From NCBI GenBank assembly GCA_902552705.1, contig CACDHZ010000008.1:1-39430 (forward strand): 39,430 nt of DNA. The letters are read 5' to 3'. The number at the start of each line of letters is the position of its first letter. The stretch's first letter is position 1. The DNA comes from an uncultured Pelagibacteraceae bacterium (lineage in GTDB: Bacteria; Pseudomonadota; Alphaproteobacteria; Pelagibacterales; Pelagibacteraceae). This document shows, piece by piece, positions 15,373 through 23,779 of this stretch. Under the pieces are notes generated by a model, which did not search any database, had not been told where the DNA came from, and was given only the letters and a program-made list of their open reading frames with translations. Position numbers and translations under genes: made by a program.

Positions 15373-15995
15373 GCTTTAGGAATCACTTCGTTTTTATCCA
15401 TAAAAGCAAAACCTTTTTTTACTGCATCCCTTTCTGAGATATTATTATACCATCTTGTAAGATGTTTATGTTTAGCTAAACCAACATCATGCCATTCATG
15501 TCTAGCTATCCATGGAAAAGTCCCTATGTCAGCAATAGTATAATCATTTCCTGATAAAAATTTTGATTCTGATAATCTTTCATCGAGTTCTCTATAAATT
15601 CTTTTAGAAATTTTGAAATATCTTTCCTCTCCAAATTTACTTTTACCAGGATTATAATGATGAAACTGATGATGTTGACCTAACATTGGTCCTACATACC
15701 CCATCTGAGCCATAAGCCATTGATTTATTTCTAATCGATTTTTTTTATCGTAAAACATTCCACTTTGTTCTGCTAAATAGATTAGAATAGCACCTGACTC
15801 AAATATAGTGTGGTTATTTTTATGATCAATAATTACTGGAATTTTACCTAATGGACTTATCTTTTTAAAATCAGGATTAAATTGTTCATCTTTATTTAGA
15901 TCTATTTTAGTAATTTTATATTCATAACCAATCTCTTCCAACATAATACTAATTTTTTTTCCATTTGGTGTATTTGCTGAAAAAAGTTCTATCAC
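15369..15995 (-). CDS. yfcG: glutathione S-transferase, Nu-class (YfcG-like disulfide-bond oxidoreductase)
   Basis: A 208-residue GST. The thioredoxin-like N-terminal domain starts I-E-L-F-S-A-N-T-P-N-G-K-K-I; the T-P-N segment is the glutathione-binding loop of Nu-class GSTs. I-S-P-L-G-K-I-P-V near 47-55 and F-E-S-G-A-I-L-I-Y-L complete the GSH site. The helical domain has G-P-M-L-G-Q-H-H-Q-F-H-H, closely like E. coli YfcG, which reduces small disulfides with two bound glutathiones. Its ATG overlaps the stop of the ferredoxin reductase gene (15992-15995), so it is translated from the same message. A role in thiol redox control next to the ferredoxin reductase is inference. Confidence 0.87.
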   Translation of the reverse strand: MIELFSANTPNGKKISIMLEEIGYEYKITKIDLNKDEQFNPDFKKISPLGKIPVIIDHKNNHTIFESGAILIYLAEQSGMFYDKKNRLEINQWLMAQMGYVGPMLGQHHQFHHYNPGKSKFGEERYFKISKRIYRELDERLSESKFLSGNDYTIADIGTFPWIARHEWHDVGLAKHKHLTRWYNNISERDAVKKGFAFMDKNEVIPKA

Positions 15996-17008
15996 TCCTT
16001 TTTACCAAGTCTTTTTAATAAATTTGAAGATGTAGTAGTAAATTCAAATCTATATTTTTCGTTTGGTCTAGCTAATTTAAAGCAGGCCCTAGCCGCCAAG
16101 GCTCCTTCGTGAAATCCTGATAGAATTAGTTTTAATTTTCCTGGATAAGTACAAATATCTCCAACAGCGTAAATTCCCTTTTGATTTGTTTCAAACTTTT
16201 CTGTATCTACTGAAATTGTTTTTCTATCAATATTTAGGCCCCAATCAGCTATTGGACCTAATTGCATTATTAAACCAAAAAATCCTAAAACAAAGTCGGT
16301 TTTCAAATTCTCAACTTTTCCATCATCATGTTTGATGTCGATGCTTTCTAAGTTTTTGATACCGTTAACATTAGATAATTGATATTTTGTAAATAATTTT
16401 ATTTTTCCTAATTTTTTCAGTTCATTTATTTTGTTAACAGTAGCTTTTGCTCCTCTAAATTCATCTCTTCTATGTACTAAATTTATTGCTGATTTTTTTG
16501 ATAATTCAACCACCCAATCTAATGCGCTATCTCCACCACCAAAAATTGTAACTGTTTTTCCTTCAAATATTTTTTTATCTTTTACAGAATAAAATAATGA
16601 TTTATTTTCAAATTTCTCACATTCTTTTGGAGAAAATTTCCTTGGTTCAAAAGAACCAACTCCTCCAGCAATTATTACATTTGGAGTTAAAAATTCTTTA
16701 CCCTGGCTTGTTTTAACAAACCAATTACTTTTATCTTTTTTAACTTCATCAACTCTTTCATTTAAATGAAATTTAATATCAAAAGGTTTTAATTGATTAA
16801 TCAAATTATTTGTTAACTCTTCACCAGTACATTCGGGAACTGCAGGAATATCATAAATCGGTTTATCAGGATAAAGTTCAATGCATTGTCCTCCAATTTT
16901 ATCTAAATTATCAACTATCTCACAATTTAAACCTATTAGTTTTAACTGATGAGCGGTAAATAATCCTGTTGGACCTGCTCCAATTATTAGTGCATCAATT
17001 TTATTCAT
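15992..17008 (-). CDS. ferredoxin-NADP+ reductase, thioredoxin-reductase-like type
   Basis: A 338-residue flavoprotein that moves electrons between NADPH and ferredoxin. The FAD-binding motif is G-A-G-P-T-G near 11-16, the NADP-binding motif is I-F-G-G-G-D-S-A near 155-163, and the FAD contact is A-V-G-D-I-C-T-Y near 285-292. There is no redox CxxC between them, which separates this from thioredoxin reductase and fits the TrxR-like FNR family (YumC type). The C-terminal extension with R-F-E-F-T-T-T-S-S is also typical. It directly abuts the ferredoxin gene (17009), its probable partner, and overlaps the GST gene by 4 bases. Confidence 0.9.
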   Translation of the reverse strand: MNKIDALIIGAGPTGLFTAHQLKLIGLNCEIVDNLDKIGGQCIELYPDKPIYDIPAVPECTGEELTNNLINQLKPFDIKFHLNERVDEVKKDKSNWFVKTSQGKEFLTPNVIIAGGVGSFEPRKFSPKECEKFENKSLFYSVKDKKIFEGKTVTIFGGGDSALDWVVELSKKSAINLVHRRDEFRGAKATVNKINELKKLGKIKLFTKYQLSNVNGIKNLESIDIKHDDGKVENLKTDFVLGFFGLIMQLGPIADWGLNIDRKTISVDTEKFETNQKGIYAVGDICTYPGKLKLILSGFHEGALAARACFKLARPNEKYRFEFTTTSSNLLKRLGKKE

Positions 17009-17335
<327 letters not shown>

Positions 17336-17352
17336 TTATAAAACACAAAAAA

Positions 17353-17383
17353 AATAGGGCAAGTATTAAATACTTGCCCTATT
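17353..17383 (-). terminator. strong intrinsic terminator after proteorhodopsin
   Basis: A 14-bp perfect stem (17353-17366 with 17370-17383) and a 3-base loop. On the minus strand its 3' side runs into a stretch of eight or more T residues. It lies 27 bases after the proteorhodopsin stop and before the ferredoxin gene, and it is the best intrinsic terminator in the window. Confidence 0.88.
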
Positions 17384-17409
17384 AATTTAAATAACTTTTT
17401 TTGTTATAC

Positions 17410-18177
17410 TTATCTTCTTCTTCCACTAGCTTGCGTAGCTGCAGCCCAGATTACTAGACCAAACGCAATTTTGTTTATGAAGTCAGCTAAGTTATATATA
17501 ACGTTAAGTGCATTAGCATCTACACCACCAGTTAGGTAACCAAATACGTAACCTAATGGATAAATTGCCCATCCAACTGTAACGATCATTCTCATTGCTC
17601 CAAATGCAGTAACAAGAGCTTTGTTTCCGCTTTTCGCAGCAGCTCTTCCTGACTCACCTGAGAATACTTCATAAAGAATGTAGAACCATCCAGCCATACC
17701 GATTACAAAACCAAGTGTAGCATTGATGTATCCTGCTTCTCCTAAGTATCCGCCAACAAGCATGACTACTGAACCAATTAACAATCTCCAGAACATTCCA
17801 GAGTTTGCTTTACCTACAGCTTTTAGAATTAAATAAAATTCTACCATCTGTAATGGCACAGTGATTAACCAATCAATATATCTATAAACTGTTGGTGAGT
17901 CTCCAGTTTGTACCCATACACCTCTCATGTACATGTAGTGTATAAATGCAATACCAGTAACTAAACCAGCAACAGTGACTGATGTTCTCCAAGCGGCTGA
18001 AACACTTCCAACTTCTAGGAAGAAGAAAGCAGTAGCAGCTAACATACCCATTGAAATTACCCAAAAGGAAATTCCAACAAAGTCGTCAGTAGACAACAAT
18101 ACAGTTTCCGCGTTTGCTACGCCTGAAGCTCCTAATAGAGCCAAAGCTGTAAGAGCAAACAATTTTAGTTTTTTCAT
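17410..18177 (-). CDS. proteorhodopsin, blue-tuned proton pump
   Basis: A 255-residue retinal protein of the inner membrane that pumps protons outward in light. It has a signal peptide (cleavage near A23/E24) and seven helices. The functional residues are H80, proton acceptor D102, T106, Q110, proton donor E113 and retinal-binding K236 in I-N-K-I-A-F-G. D102-T106-E113 corresponds to the D97-T101-E108 motif of proton-pumping proteorhodopsins, not a sodium or chloride pump. Q110 is at the spectral-tuning site (105 in the green reference), where Gln gives blue absorption. A strong GAGGGAG ribosome site lies 6 bases before the ATG, unusual in this genome. No retinal synthesis genes are in the window. 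Confidence 0.98.
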   Translation of the reverse strand: MKKLKLFALTALALLGASGVANAETVLLSTDDFVGISFWVISMGMLAATAFFFLEVGSVSAAWRTSVTVAGLVTGIAFIHYMYMRGVWVQTGDSPTVYRYIDWLITVPLQMVEFYLILKAVGKANSGMFWRLLIGSVVMLVGGYLGEAGYINATLGFVIGMAGWFYILYEVFSGESGRAAAKSGNKALVTAFGAMRMIVTVGWAIYPLGYVFGYLTGGVDANALNVIYNLADFINKIAFGLVIWAAATQASGRRR

Positions 18178-18210
18178 AAAAAACTCCCTCTTATGTTAGT
18201 TTTTATAGTT

Positions 18211-18240
18211 TATATAAACTAGGTTTGGACTAATGTTCAA
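18211..18240 (-). promoter_or_regulatory. candidate proteorhodopsin promoter
   Basis: On the minus strand TTGAAC (18240-18235) is followed after 18 bases by TATATA (18216-18211), or after 17 by TTATAT. The leader would be roughly 25-30 bases and carries the GAGGGAG ribosome site at 18190-18184. The -35 is embedded in an inverted repeat (18222-18243). Confidence 0.5.
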
Positions 18241-18243
18241 ACC
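18222..18243. promoter_or_regulatory. operator-like inverted repeat over the proteorhodopsin -35
   Basis: GGTTTGGAC (18222-18230), a 4-base spacer TAAT, then GTTCAAACC (18235-18243): eight of nine positions are complementary. The size and symmetry fit a dimeric repressor or activator site, and it covers the -35 hexamer of the candidate proteorhodopsin promoter. No regulator gene lies next to it. The remaining divergent gap up to 18388 shows only AT-rich sequence. Confidence 0.42.
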
Positions 18244-18388
18244 ACGTTGCAGGTTAACTATCAAAAATATTAAGTTTTTTGAAGGTTTAATTGTGTCTAA
18301 TTTGTATTGATTTTACTTGCTTTTTAAATTTAAATACAATTTTTAATTTAAAAACTGCAAAAAAAGCTAAAAATAGAATCAAATTTAA

Positions 18389-20290
18389 ATGACCAAGAAA
18401 TTTAATGAAATATATCAAAATTCTATCAAAAATCCTGAAAAATTTTGGCAAGCAGCATCTGATGATATTTTTTGGTTCAAAAAACCTACAAAAATTTTAA
18501 ACAAATCAAACCCTCCTTTCTATAAATGGTTTGAAGATGGTATAACAAATACTTGTTATAATGCTTTAGATATACATATAGATCAAGGAAATGGGAAAAG
18601 AACGGCACTTATATACGATAGTCCTATTACTGGTAATAAAAATAAATTCACTTATGAAGAATTAAAGATAAAGGTATCTAAATTTGCAGGTGCCTTGAAT
18701 TCTCAGGGTGTAAATAAAGGTGATAGGGTAATAATTTACATGCCCATGATACCAGAGGCAGTAATTGCTATGCTTGCTTGTGCAAGAATAGGAGCAATTC
18801 ACTCAGTAGTCTTTGGTGGTTTTGCATCTAATGAGCTTGCAAGCAGAATAGATGATAGTAAAGCAAAAGTATTAGTTACAGCGTCATGTGGTTTTGAACC
18901 TGGAAGGACAGTTGAATATAAGCCATTAGTTGATGAAGCTATTAAACAAGCGAAACATAAGATTGATAAGATGATTTTATTTCAAAGGCCGGGTCACGAA
19001 GTCAAATTAAATTCTCCTAAAGAAGTTTCCTGGGAAGAAATAGTTGCAAATGCAAAGGAGACTGATTGTATTGAAATGAATTCAAATGAATTTGCCTACA
19101 TACTTTACACCTCTGGAACAACAGGTACTCCAAAAGGAATAGTAAGAGACATTGGAGGTCATATAGTTGCGTTAAAATGGACAATGAAAAATATTTATAA
19201 TATTGATGATGGAGATATTTGGTGGTCTGCAAGTGACATAGGTTGGATTGTTGGGCATTCTTATATTGTTTATGCTCCCTTATTTAAAGGATGTACGACA
19301 GTACTATTTGAAGGTAAACCAGTAGGTACACCAGATGCTGGCGCATTTTGGAAAATAATTTCTGATTACAAAGTAAAATCTTTATTTACAGCCCCAACTG
19401 CATTTAGGGCAATTAAAAAAGAAGATCCTGAAGGCAAGTTTTTTTCTAAATATGATCTCTCTAAATTTGAAAGTCTTTTTCTTGCAGGTGAGAGAGCCGA
19501 TCCTGATACTATCAAATGGGCTGAAAATTTATTGAATGTACCTGTGATTGATCATTGGTGGCAGACAGAAACAAGTTGGGCGATAAGTTCAAACTGTACA
19601 GGAATTGAAAAGATGAAAACAAAATATGGATCTGCATGCAAAGCTGTTCCTGGTTACGATGTCAAGATTATTAAATCAGATCAAACTTTGGCTAAACCAA
19701 ATGAAATGGGAGATATAGTTGTTAAACTTCCTTTGCCTCCAGGGACTTTTCCAACACTTTGGAATGCTGATAAAAGATATAAAGAGAACTATATGAGTAA
19801 CTACGAAGGTTATTATCAAACTTATGATGCAGGTCATATTGATGAGGATGGGTATATCTGGATAATGTCAAGAACAGATGACATTATCAATGTTGCTGGT
19901 CATAGATTATCTACTGGAGCAATTGAAGAAGTTTTATCTGAACATCAGTCGGTTGCAGAATGTGCTGTTCTGGGTATTGCAGATAAATTAAAAGGACAAT
20001 TACCTATTGGATTAATTGTTTTGAAAGCAGGTGTTGATAAGAACAATGATACGATATCAAAAGAATGTATAAAAATGGTAAGAGATAAAATTGGTCCTGT
20101 AGCTGCATTTAAAGTTGTAATAGTTATCAAAAGACTTCCTAAGACTAGATCAGGTAAAATATTAAGAGGAACTATAAGAAAAATTGCTGATAATGTTGAA
20201 TACAAAATGCCACCAACTATTGATGACCCTGCAATCTTAGACGAAATAAAAGAAGATCTTATTAAAAATAATATCTTAAAAAAAGATTGA
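18389..20290 (+). CDS. prpE: propionyl-CoA synthetase-like acyl-CoA synthetase
   Basis: An AMP-forming acyl-CoA synthetase of 633 residues that activates a short acid through an acyl-adenylate. The phosphate-binding motif Y-T-S-G-T-T-G-T-P-K-G is at 240-250, the A8 hinge region D-G-Y-I-W-I-M-S-R-T-D-D is near 495, and the catalytic Lys is about K590 in T-R-S-G-K-I-L-R. G-I-V-R-D-I-G-G-H, G-H-S-Y-I-V-Y-A-P-L and G-K-P-V-G-T-P-D-A-G-A-F-W resemble PrpE/ACSS3 more than acetyl-CoA synthetase. Propionate is thus the likeliest substrate, with acetate or a related acid possible. No methylcitrate or methylmalonyl genes are nearby. It is divergent from proteorhodopsin, with a 211-base gap. Confidence 0.88.
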   Translation: MTKKFNEIYQNSIKNPEKFWQAASDDIFWFKKPTKILNKSNPPFYKWFEDGITNTCYNALDIHIDQGNGKRTALIYDSPITGNKNKFTYEELKIKVSKFAGALNSQGVNKGDRVIIYMPMIPEAVIAMLACARIGAIHSVVFGGFASNELASRIDDSKAKVLVTASCGFEPGRTVEYKPLVDEAIKQAKHKIDKMILFQRPGHEVKLNSPKEVSWEEIVANAKETDCIEMNSNEFAYILYTSGTTGTPKGIVRDIGGHIVALKWTMKNIYNIDDGDIWWSASDIGWIVGHSYIVYAPLFKGCTTVLFEGKPVGTPDAGAFWKIISDYKVKSLFTAPTAFRAIKKEDPEGKFFSKYDLSKFESLFLAGERADPDTIKWAENLLNVPVIDHWWQTETSWAISSNCTGIEKMKTKYGSACKAVPGYDVKIIKSDQTLAKPNEMGDIVVKLPLPPGTFPTLWNADKRYKENYMSNYEGYYQTYDAGHIDEDGYIWIMSRTDDIINVAGHRLSTGAIEEVLSEHQSVAECAVLGIADKLKGQLPIGLIVLKAGVDKNNDTISKECIKMVRDKIGPVAAFKVVIVIKRLPKTRSGKILRGTIRKIADNVEYKMPPTIDDPAILDEIKEDLIKNNILKKD

Positions 20291-20293
20291 AAA

Positions 20294-21481
20294 TCATATT
20301 ATTTTTGGAGTTGGGATGTGAGTAATAAATTTACCTCCTCTTTTAATAAATTTTTTTTCTTTTTTAAATATTTCATCTTTAAAATTCCATGCTCCTAAAA
20401 AAATATAATCTACATCATCTAATAAACTTTTTTTATAATTTTTAATATGAATATGAGTTCCAGGCATATACTTATTTGTTTTATTTGGTGTGGTATCAAC
20501 AAAATAGTCTAATGTTTCACTTTTAATTTTACAATAATTTAAAATGGTAACTGATTTGGCGGTTGATCCGTAACCAATTACTTTTTTGTTTTTTCTTTTA
20601 ATATCATTAAGAATAGAAACTAAATTTCTTTTTGATTTTTTTACTTTATTTCTAAATTTTATATATGTCTTAAAATTATTCATTTTATATTTTAATTCAT
20701 CTTGTAAGTGTTTTTTGACACTATTATGGATTTTGATTTTTAAATTTACTTTTTTTTTAATAAAATATCGGATTGATCCACCATGTGTTTTTAATTTTTC
20801 AACTTTAAATACCTGAAGATTATGTTTTTTAATTATATTCATAATGCTTAATAATGAAAATACATAAATATGTTCATTATAAAATTGATCATAAGCAACT
20901 CTTTTGAGGCATTCTAGTAATGATGGATCTTCAATTATTAAAATTCCATCATCAGATAATACATAATTAATTGATTTAAAAACTGAATCTAGATTTGCTA
21001 TATGACTTAGAGTGTTGGCGGAATAAATCAAATCAATATTTCTGTATTTTGATTTAATTTTTTTTGCAAGGTTTATGTCCCAATATTCATCATATGTTTT
21101 AAAACCTTTTTTTTTTGTAATTTTTGCTAAATTCTTACATGGTTCAACACAAATAACTTTTTTTTTATTAAAATTTTGAATCAGTGAACCATCGTTACTT
21201 CCAATTTCTAAAATAAACCTAGACTTATAATCTCTTATAATTTTTTTTGATAACTTTTTGAAAGAGTCTGTCATTGTTTTGGACATTGAAGATCTATAAG
21301 GATAATCATTATCAAACATTTTATAAGATGAAATTTTATTCAAAATTGAAACAAGTTTAGTTTTATTATCAAATCCAACTTCTAAATGATAAAATTGCTC
21401 TTTTTTTCTATTTATTAAATCTTTTTTAGTTAAATATTTATTTGCTAGAGGTTGTAATCCAAGATCTAAAAATTTTTTCAT
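20294..21481 (-). CDS. SAM-dependent C-methyltransferase of the sugar C3-methylase type, lacking the N-terminal zinc half
   Basis: A protein of 395 residues. E-I-G-S-N-D-G-S-L is the SAM-binding glycine motif. D-L-I-Y-S-A-N-T-L-S-H-I, the E-H-I-Y-V-F-S segment and the C-terminal G-Y-G-S-T-A-K-S-V-T-I-L domain give the order of TylC3/NovU-type methylases (Methyltransf_13/11/14) acting on NDP-keto-sugars. Those proteins usually begin with a four-cysteine zinc-binding part before D-L-G-x-x-P-L-A-N; here the protein starts right at D-L-G-L-Q-P-L-A-N, so the first CxxC is absent. The ATG at 21481 is preferred over an in-frame TTG at 21493 that overlaps the pyrC stop. It probably shares a transcript with the dihydroorotase-like gene. 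Confidence 0.8.
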   Translation of the reverse strand: MKKFLDLGLQPLANKYLTKKDLINRKKEQFYHLEVGFDNKTKLVSILNKISSYKMFDNDYPYRSSMSKTMTDSFKKLSKKIIRDYKSRFILEIGSNDGSLIQNFNKKKVICVEPCKNLAKITKKKGFKTYDEYWDINLAKKIKSKYRNIDLIYSANTLSHIANLDSVFKSINYVLSDDGILIIEDPSLLECLKRVAYDQFYNEHIYVFSLLSIMNIIKKHNLQVFKVEKLKTHGGSIRYFIKKKVNLKIKIHNSVKKHLQDELKYKMNNFKTYIKFRNKVKKSKRNLVSILNDIKRKNKKVIGYGSTAKSVTILNYCKIKSETLDYFVDTTPNKTNKYMPGTHIHIKNYKKSLLDDVDYIFLGAWNFKDEIFKKEKKFIKRGGKFITHIPTPKII

Positions 21482-21489
21482 AAAAGTTT

Positions 21490-22797
21490 TCAATCAAATG
21501 ATAAAGGTGTGCCCTCGGGACTACCTATAATTTTACCATCTTGCACTTTGATTTTTCCAGCTATAATTGTCAAAACTGGCTTTCCTTTAAATTCATATCT
21601 ATCAAATGGTGACCAGCCACACTTGCTTTCAATATTTTCGTTCTTAACAATAAATTTTTTTTTCATATCGACAATTGTAAAATCAGCATCATATCCTTTT
21701 CTGATAAAGCCTTTATTTTTGATACCAAAAATTTTAACTGGGTTTTCACATACATAATTAATAAATTGTTCTAAAGTTAATTTTCCATCATTAACATGAT
21801 TTAACATAACAGGGACGAGAGTTTGAACGCCTGGCATTCCGGATGGAGAATTAGGGTATCTCTTTTCTTTATTTTTTTTTAAGTGAGGAGCATGATCAGA
21901 GCCAATTGTATCATTAAAATTATTTTTGACTGCATACCATAATCTATCATAATGAGATTTATCTCTTATTGGAGGATTCATTTGAGCATATGTGCCTAGT
22001 TTATTGTAACAATCAGGTGCATAAATGGTTAAGTGCTGAGGAGTAATCTCAAAAGTAATATTTCCTTTGTGTTGAGATAGAAAATCAATTTCTTCTTTTG
22101 TGGTAATATGAAGGACATGAGCTTTTTTATTATGCTTTTCAGCAATTCTCACAATTCTTCTGGTAGATGCTATTGCGCATTCTACACTTCTCCATATTGG
22201 ATGTGTATGAACATCACCTTCCTTAATTAACTTCTTGTTAACTTTTAAAATAGCCTCATCTTCAGAATGAACTGCAACAACTTTTGATGCATTTTGAAAA
22301 ACTTTATCTATATCGTCTTCTTCAGCAACTAATAAATTACCAGTCGAAGACCCTGCAAAAAGTTTAATACCACAGCACCCTTCTAAACCTTTTAAACTTG
22401 CAAGATCATTTGCATTATCTGCTGTTGCACCAAAATAAAAAGCATAATTGCAATACATTCTATTTTTAGCGAGATCTAATTTTCTTTGAAATTCTTTTAT
22501 ATTGGATGTTGGTGGATTAGTATTTGGCATTTCGAATACACTTGTTATTCCACCCGCAACCGCCGCTCTACTACCAGATTTAAGATCTTCTGTATCTGTT
22601 GAACCTGGTTCTCTAAAATGTGTTTGAGTGTCAATACAGCCTGGTAAAACTGTTAAACCCTTTGCATCAAATATCTCTTTTGCATCATCTTTAATATTAC
22701 CAATTTCGAATATTTTACCATCTTTTATTGCAATATCTTGATCTTTAAGATCTTTATCTATGTAACTTAAGCCATTTTTAATTATTAGATCTAACAT
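21490..22797 (-). CDS. pyrC: dihydroorotase-like cyclic amidohydrolase (class I)
   Basis: A 435-residue amidohydrolase. Dihydroorotase closes carbamoyl-aspartate to dihydroorotate in pyrimidine synthesis. Visible motifs: D-T-Q-T-H-F-R-E-P-G at 56-65, F-E-M-P-N-T-N-P, the carboxylated-lysine site G-I-K-L-F-A-G, V-A-V-H-S-E-D-E, H-V-L-H-I-T and G-S-D-H-A-P-H. The usual first metal motif is H-x-H; here it is Q58-T-H60, so one zinc ligand is replaced. I recall this Q-x-H variant from other alphaproteobacterial proteins annotated as dihydroorotase. Substrate is thus probable rather than certain, with a hydantoinase or allantoinase role possible. It is divergent from ygfZ, with a 43-base gap. Confidence 0.82.
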   Translation of the reverse strand: MLDLIIKNGLSYIDKDLKDQDIAIKDGKIFEIGNIKDDAKEIFDAKGLTVLPGCIDTQTHFREPGSTDTEDLKSGSRAAVAGGITSVFEMPNTNPPTSNIKEFQRKLDLAKNRMYCNYAFYFGATADNANDLASLKGLEGCCGIKLFAGSSTGNLLVAEEDDIDKVFQNASKVVAVHSEDEAILKVNKKLIKEGDVHTHPIWRSVECAIASTRRIVRIAEKHNKKAHVLHITTKEEIDFLSQHKGNITFEITPQHLTIYAPDCYNKLGTYAQMNPPIRDKSHYDRLWYAVKNNFNDTIGSDHAPHLKKNKEKRYPNSPSGMPGVQTLVPVMLNHVNDGKLTLEQFINYVCENPVKIFGIKNKGFIRKGYDADFTIVDMKKKFIVKNENIESKCGWSPFDRYEFKGKPVLTIIAGKIKVQDGKIIGSPEGTPLSFD

Positions 22798-22840
22798 TTA
22801 TGAAAAAAGTAATTATATTATATTTAGTAATCAATCAATT

Positions 22841-23728
22841 ATGAATACTCAAAATGTATATATTTTGGAAGATAGAGGGATACTTTATATAAATGGACAA
22901 GATGCTAGAGAATTTTTACAAAATTTAATCAGTAATGATATTAATAAAGTTAATGAAACTAATAGTTGTTTTGCCTCACTTTTAACTCCACAAGGTAAGT
23001 TTTTATTCTCATTTATAATAGTGAAGCATAAATCTGGATATTTTATAGATTGTGAAAAATCTCAAGCTGCAGCACTTTATAAGCAGTTAAATGCTTATAA
23101 GCTTAGATCAAATATAGAAATTATGGATTTAAGTAATGAATTTGTAATCGCAACTTTTACTAAAGAAAAATTTTTAGAATTTGAAAATGCAAAAAATGAA
23201 CTTGGAAATACAATCAAATATAGGGAGGACCCTATCTTACTTGATCCAAGAAATAATAAATTAGGGGCAAGGCTTATTATAAATCTTGAGAAACTTTATT
23301 TATCTCTAAAAAAATTAGGTTTAAAAGACTCAAATGTTGATGAATATTATAAATTGAGCCATCAATTAGGAATAGCACAAAAAAATATGAATAAGTTACA
23401 AAATAAATTATTTGGTATTGAGTGTAATTTTGAGGAACTCAATGGAATTGACTTTAAAAAAGGCTGTTATGTAGGCCAAGAGAATACTGCTAGAATAAAA
23501 CTAAAAAATAAACTTTCAAAGAGATTACTCCCAGTTGAATTAGTTAAAGGAAAGTTAAAAGAAAGTGAACCAATATATGCAAATAATATTGAAATTGGTA
23601 AAGTTCTAATTAATGATGAATATCCCTTTGCTTTAGTCAAATACTTAGACAATAACTTTAAACAAGATGGTGAATTAAAAAGTGAAAATGCAGTTTTAAG
23701 AATAAAAATGCCCGATTGGATTAAATAG
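22841..23728 (+). CDS. ygfZ: folate-binding YgfZ/IBA57-family protein
   Basis: A 295-residue relative of the glycine-cleavage T protein (GcvT) that uses tetrahydrofolate to help assemble or repair [4Fe-4S] proteins such as MiaB. The signature K-G-C-Y-V-G-Q-E is at 207-214, with the functional Cys at 209. The N-terminal G-x-D-A-R-E-F-L-Q-N-L-I-S-N-D near 19-33 is also typical. The next gene on the strand is nadA, whose product needs a [4Fe-4S] cluster, so the pairing makes sense, though the 51-base gap before nadA leaves room for a separate promoter. Confidence 0.92.
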   Translation: MNTQNVYILEDRGILYINGQDAREFLQNLISNDINKVNETNSCFASLLTPQGKFLFSFIIVKHKSGYFIDCEKSQAAALYKQLNAYKLRSNIEIMDLSNEFVIATFTKEKFLEFENAKNELGNTIKYREDPILLDPRNNKLGARLIINLEKLYLSLKKLGLKDSNVDEYYKLSHQLGIAQKNMNKLQNKLFGIECNFEELNGIDFKKGCYVGQENTARIKLKNKLSKRLLPVELVKGKLKESEPIYANNIEIGKVLINDEYPFALVKYLDNNFKQDGELKSENAVLRIKMPDWIK

Positions 23729-23779
23729 TGTGGCATAATAAGTGAATGACAAATATTAATCAAATTGATAAGTTTTGTT

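Noticed and set aside
17975..18199. Open frame on the plus strand opposite the proteorhodopsin N-terminus
   Set aside because: Antisense shadow of a strongly conserved gene; no ribosome site and no recognisable product.
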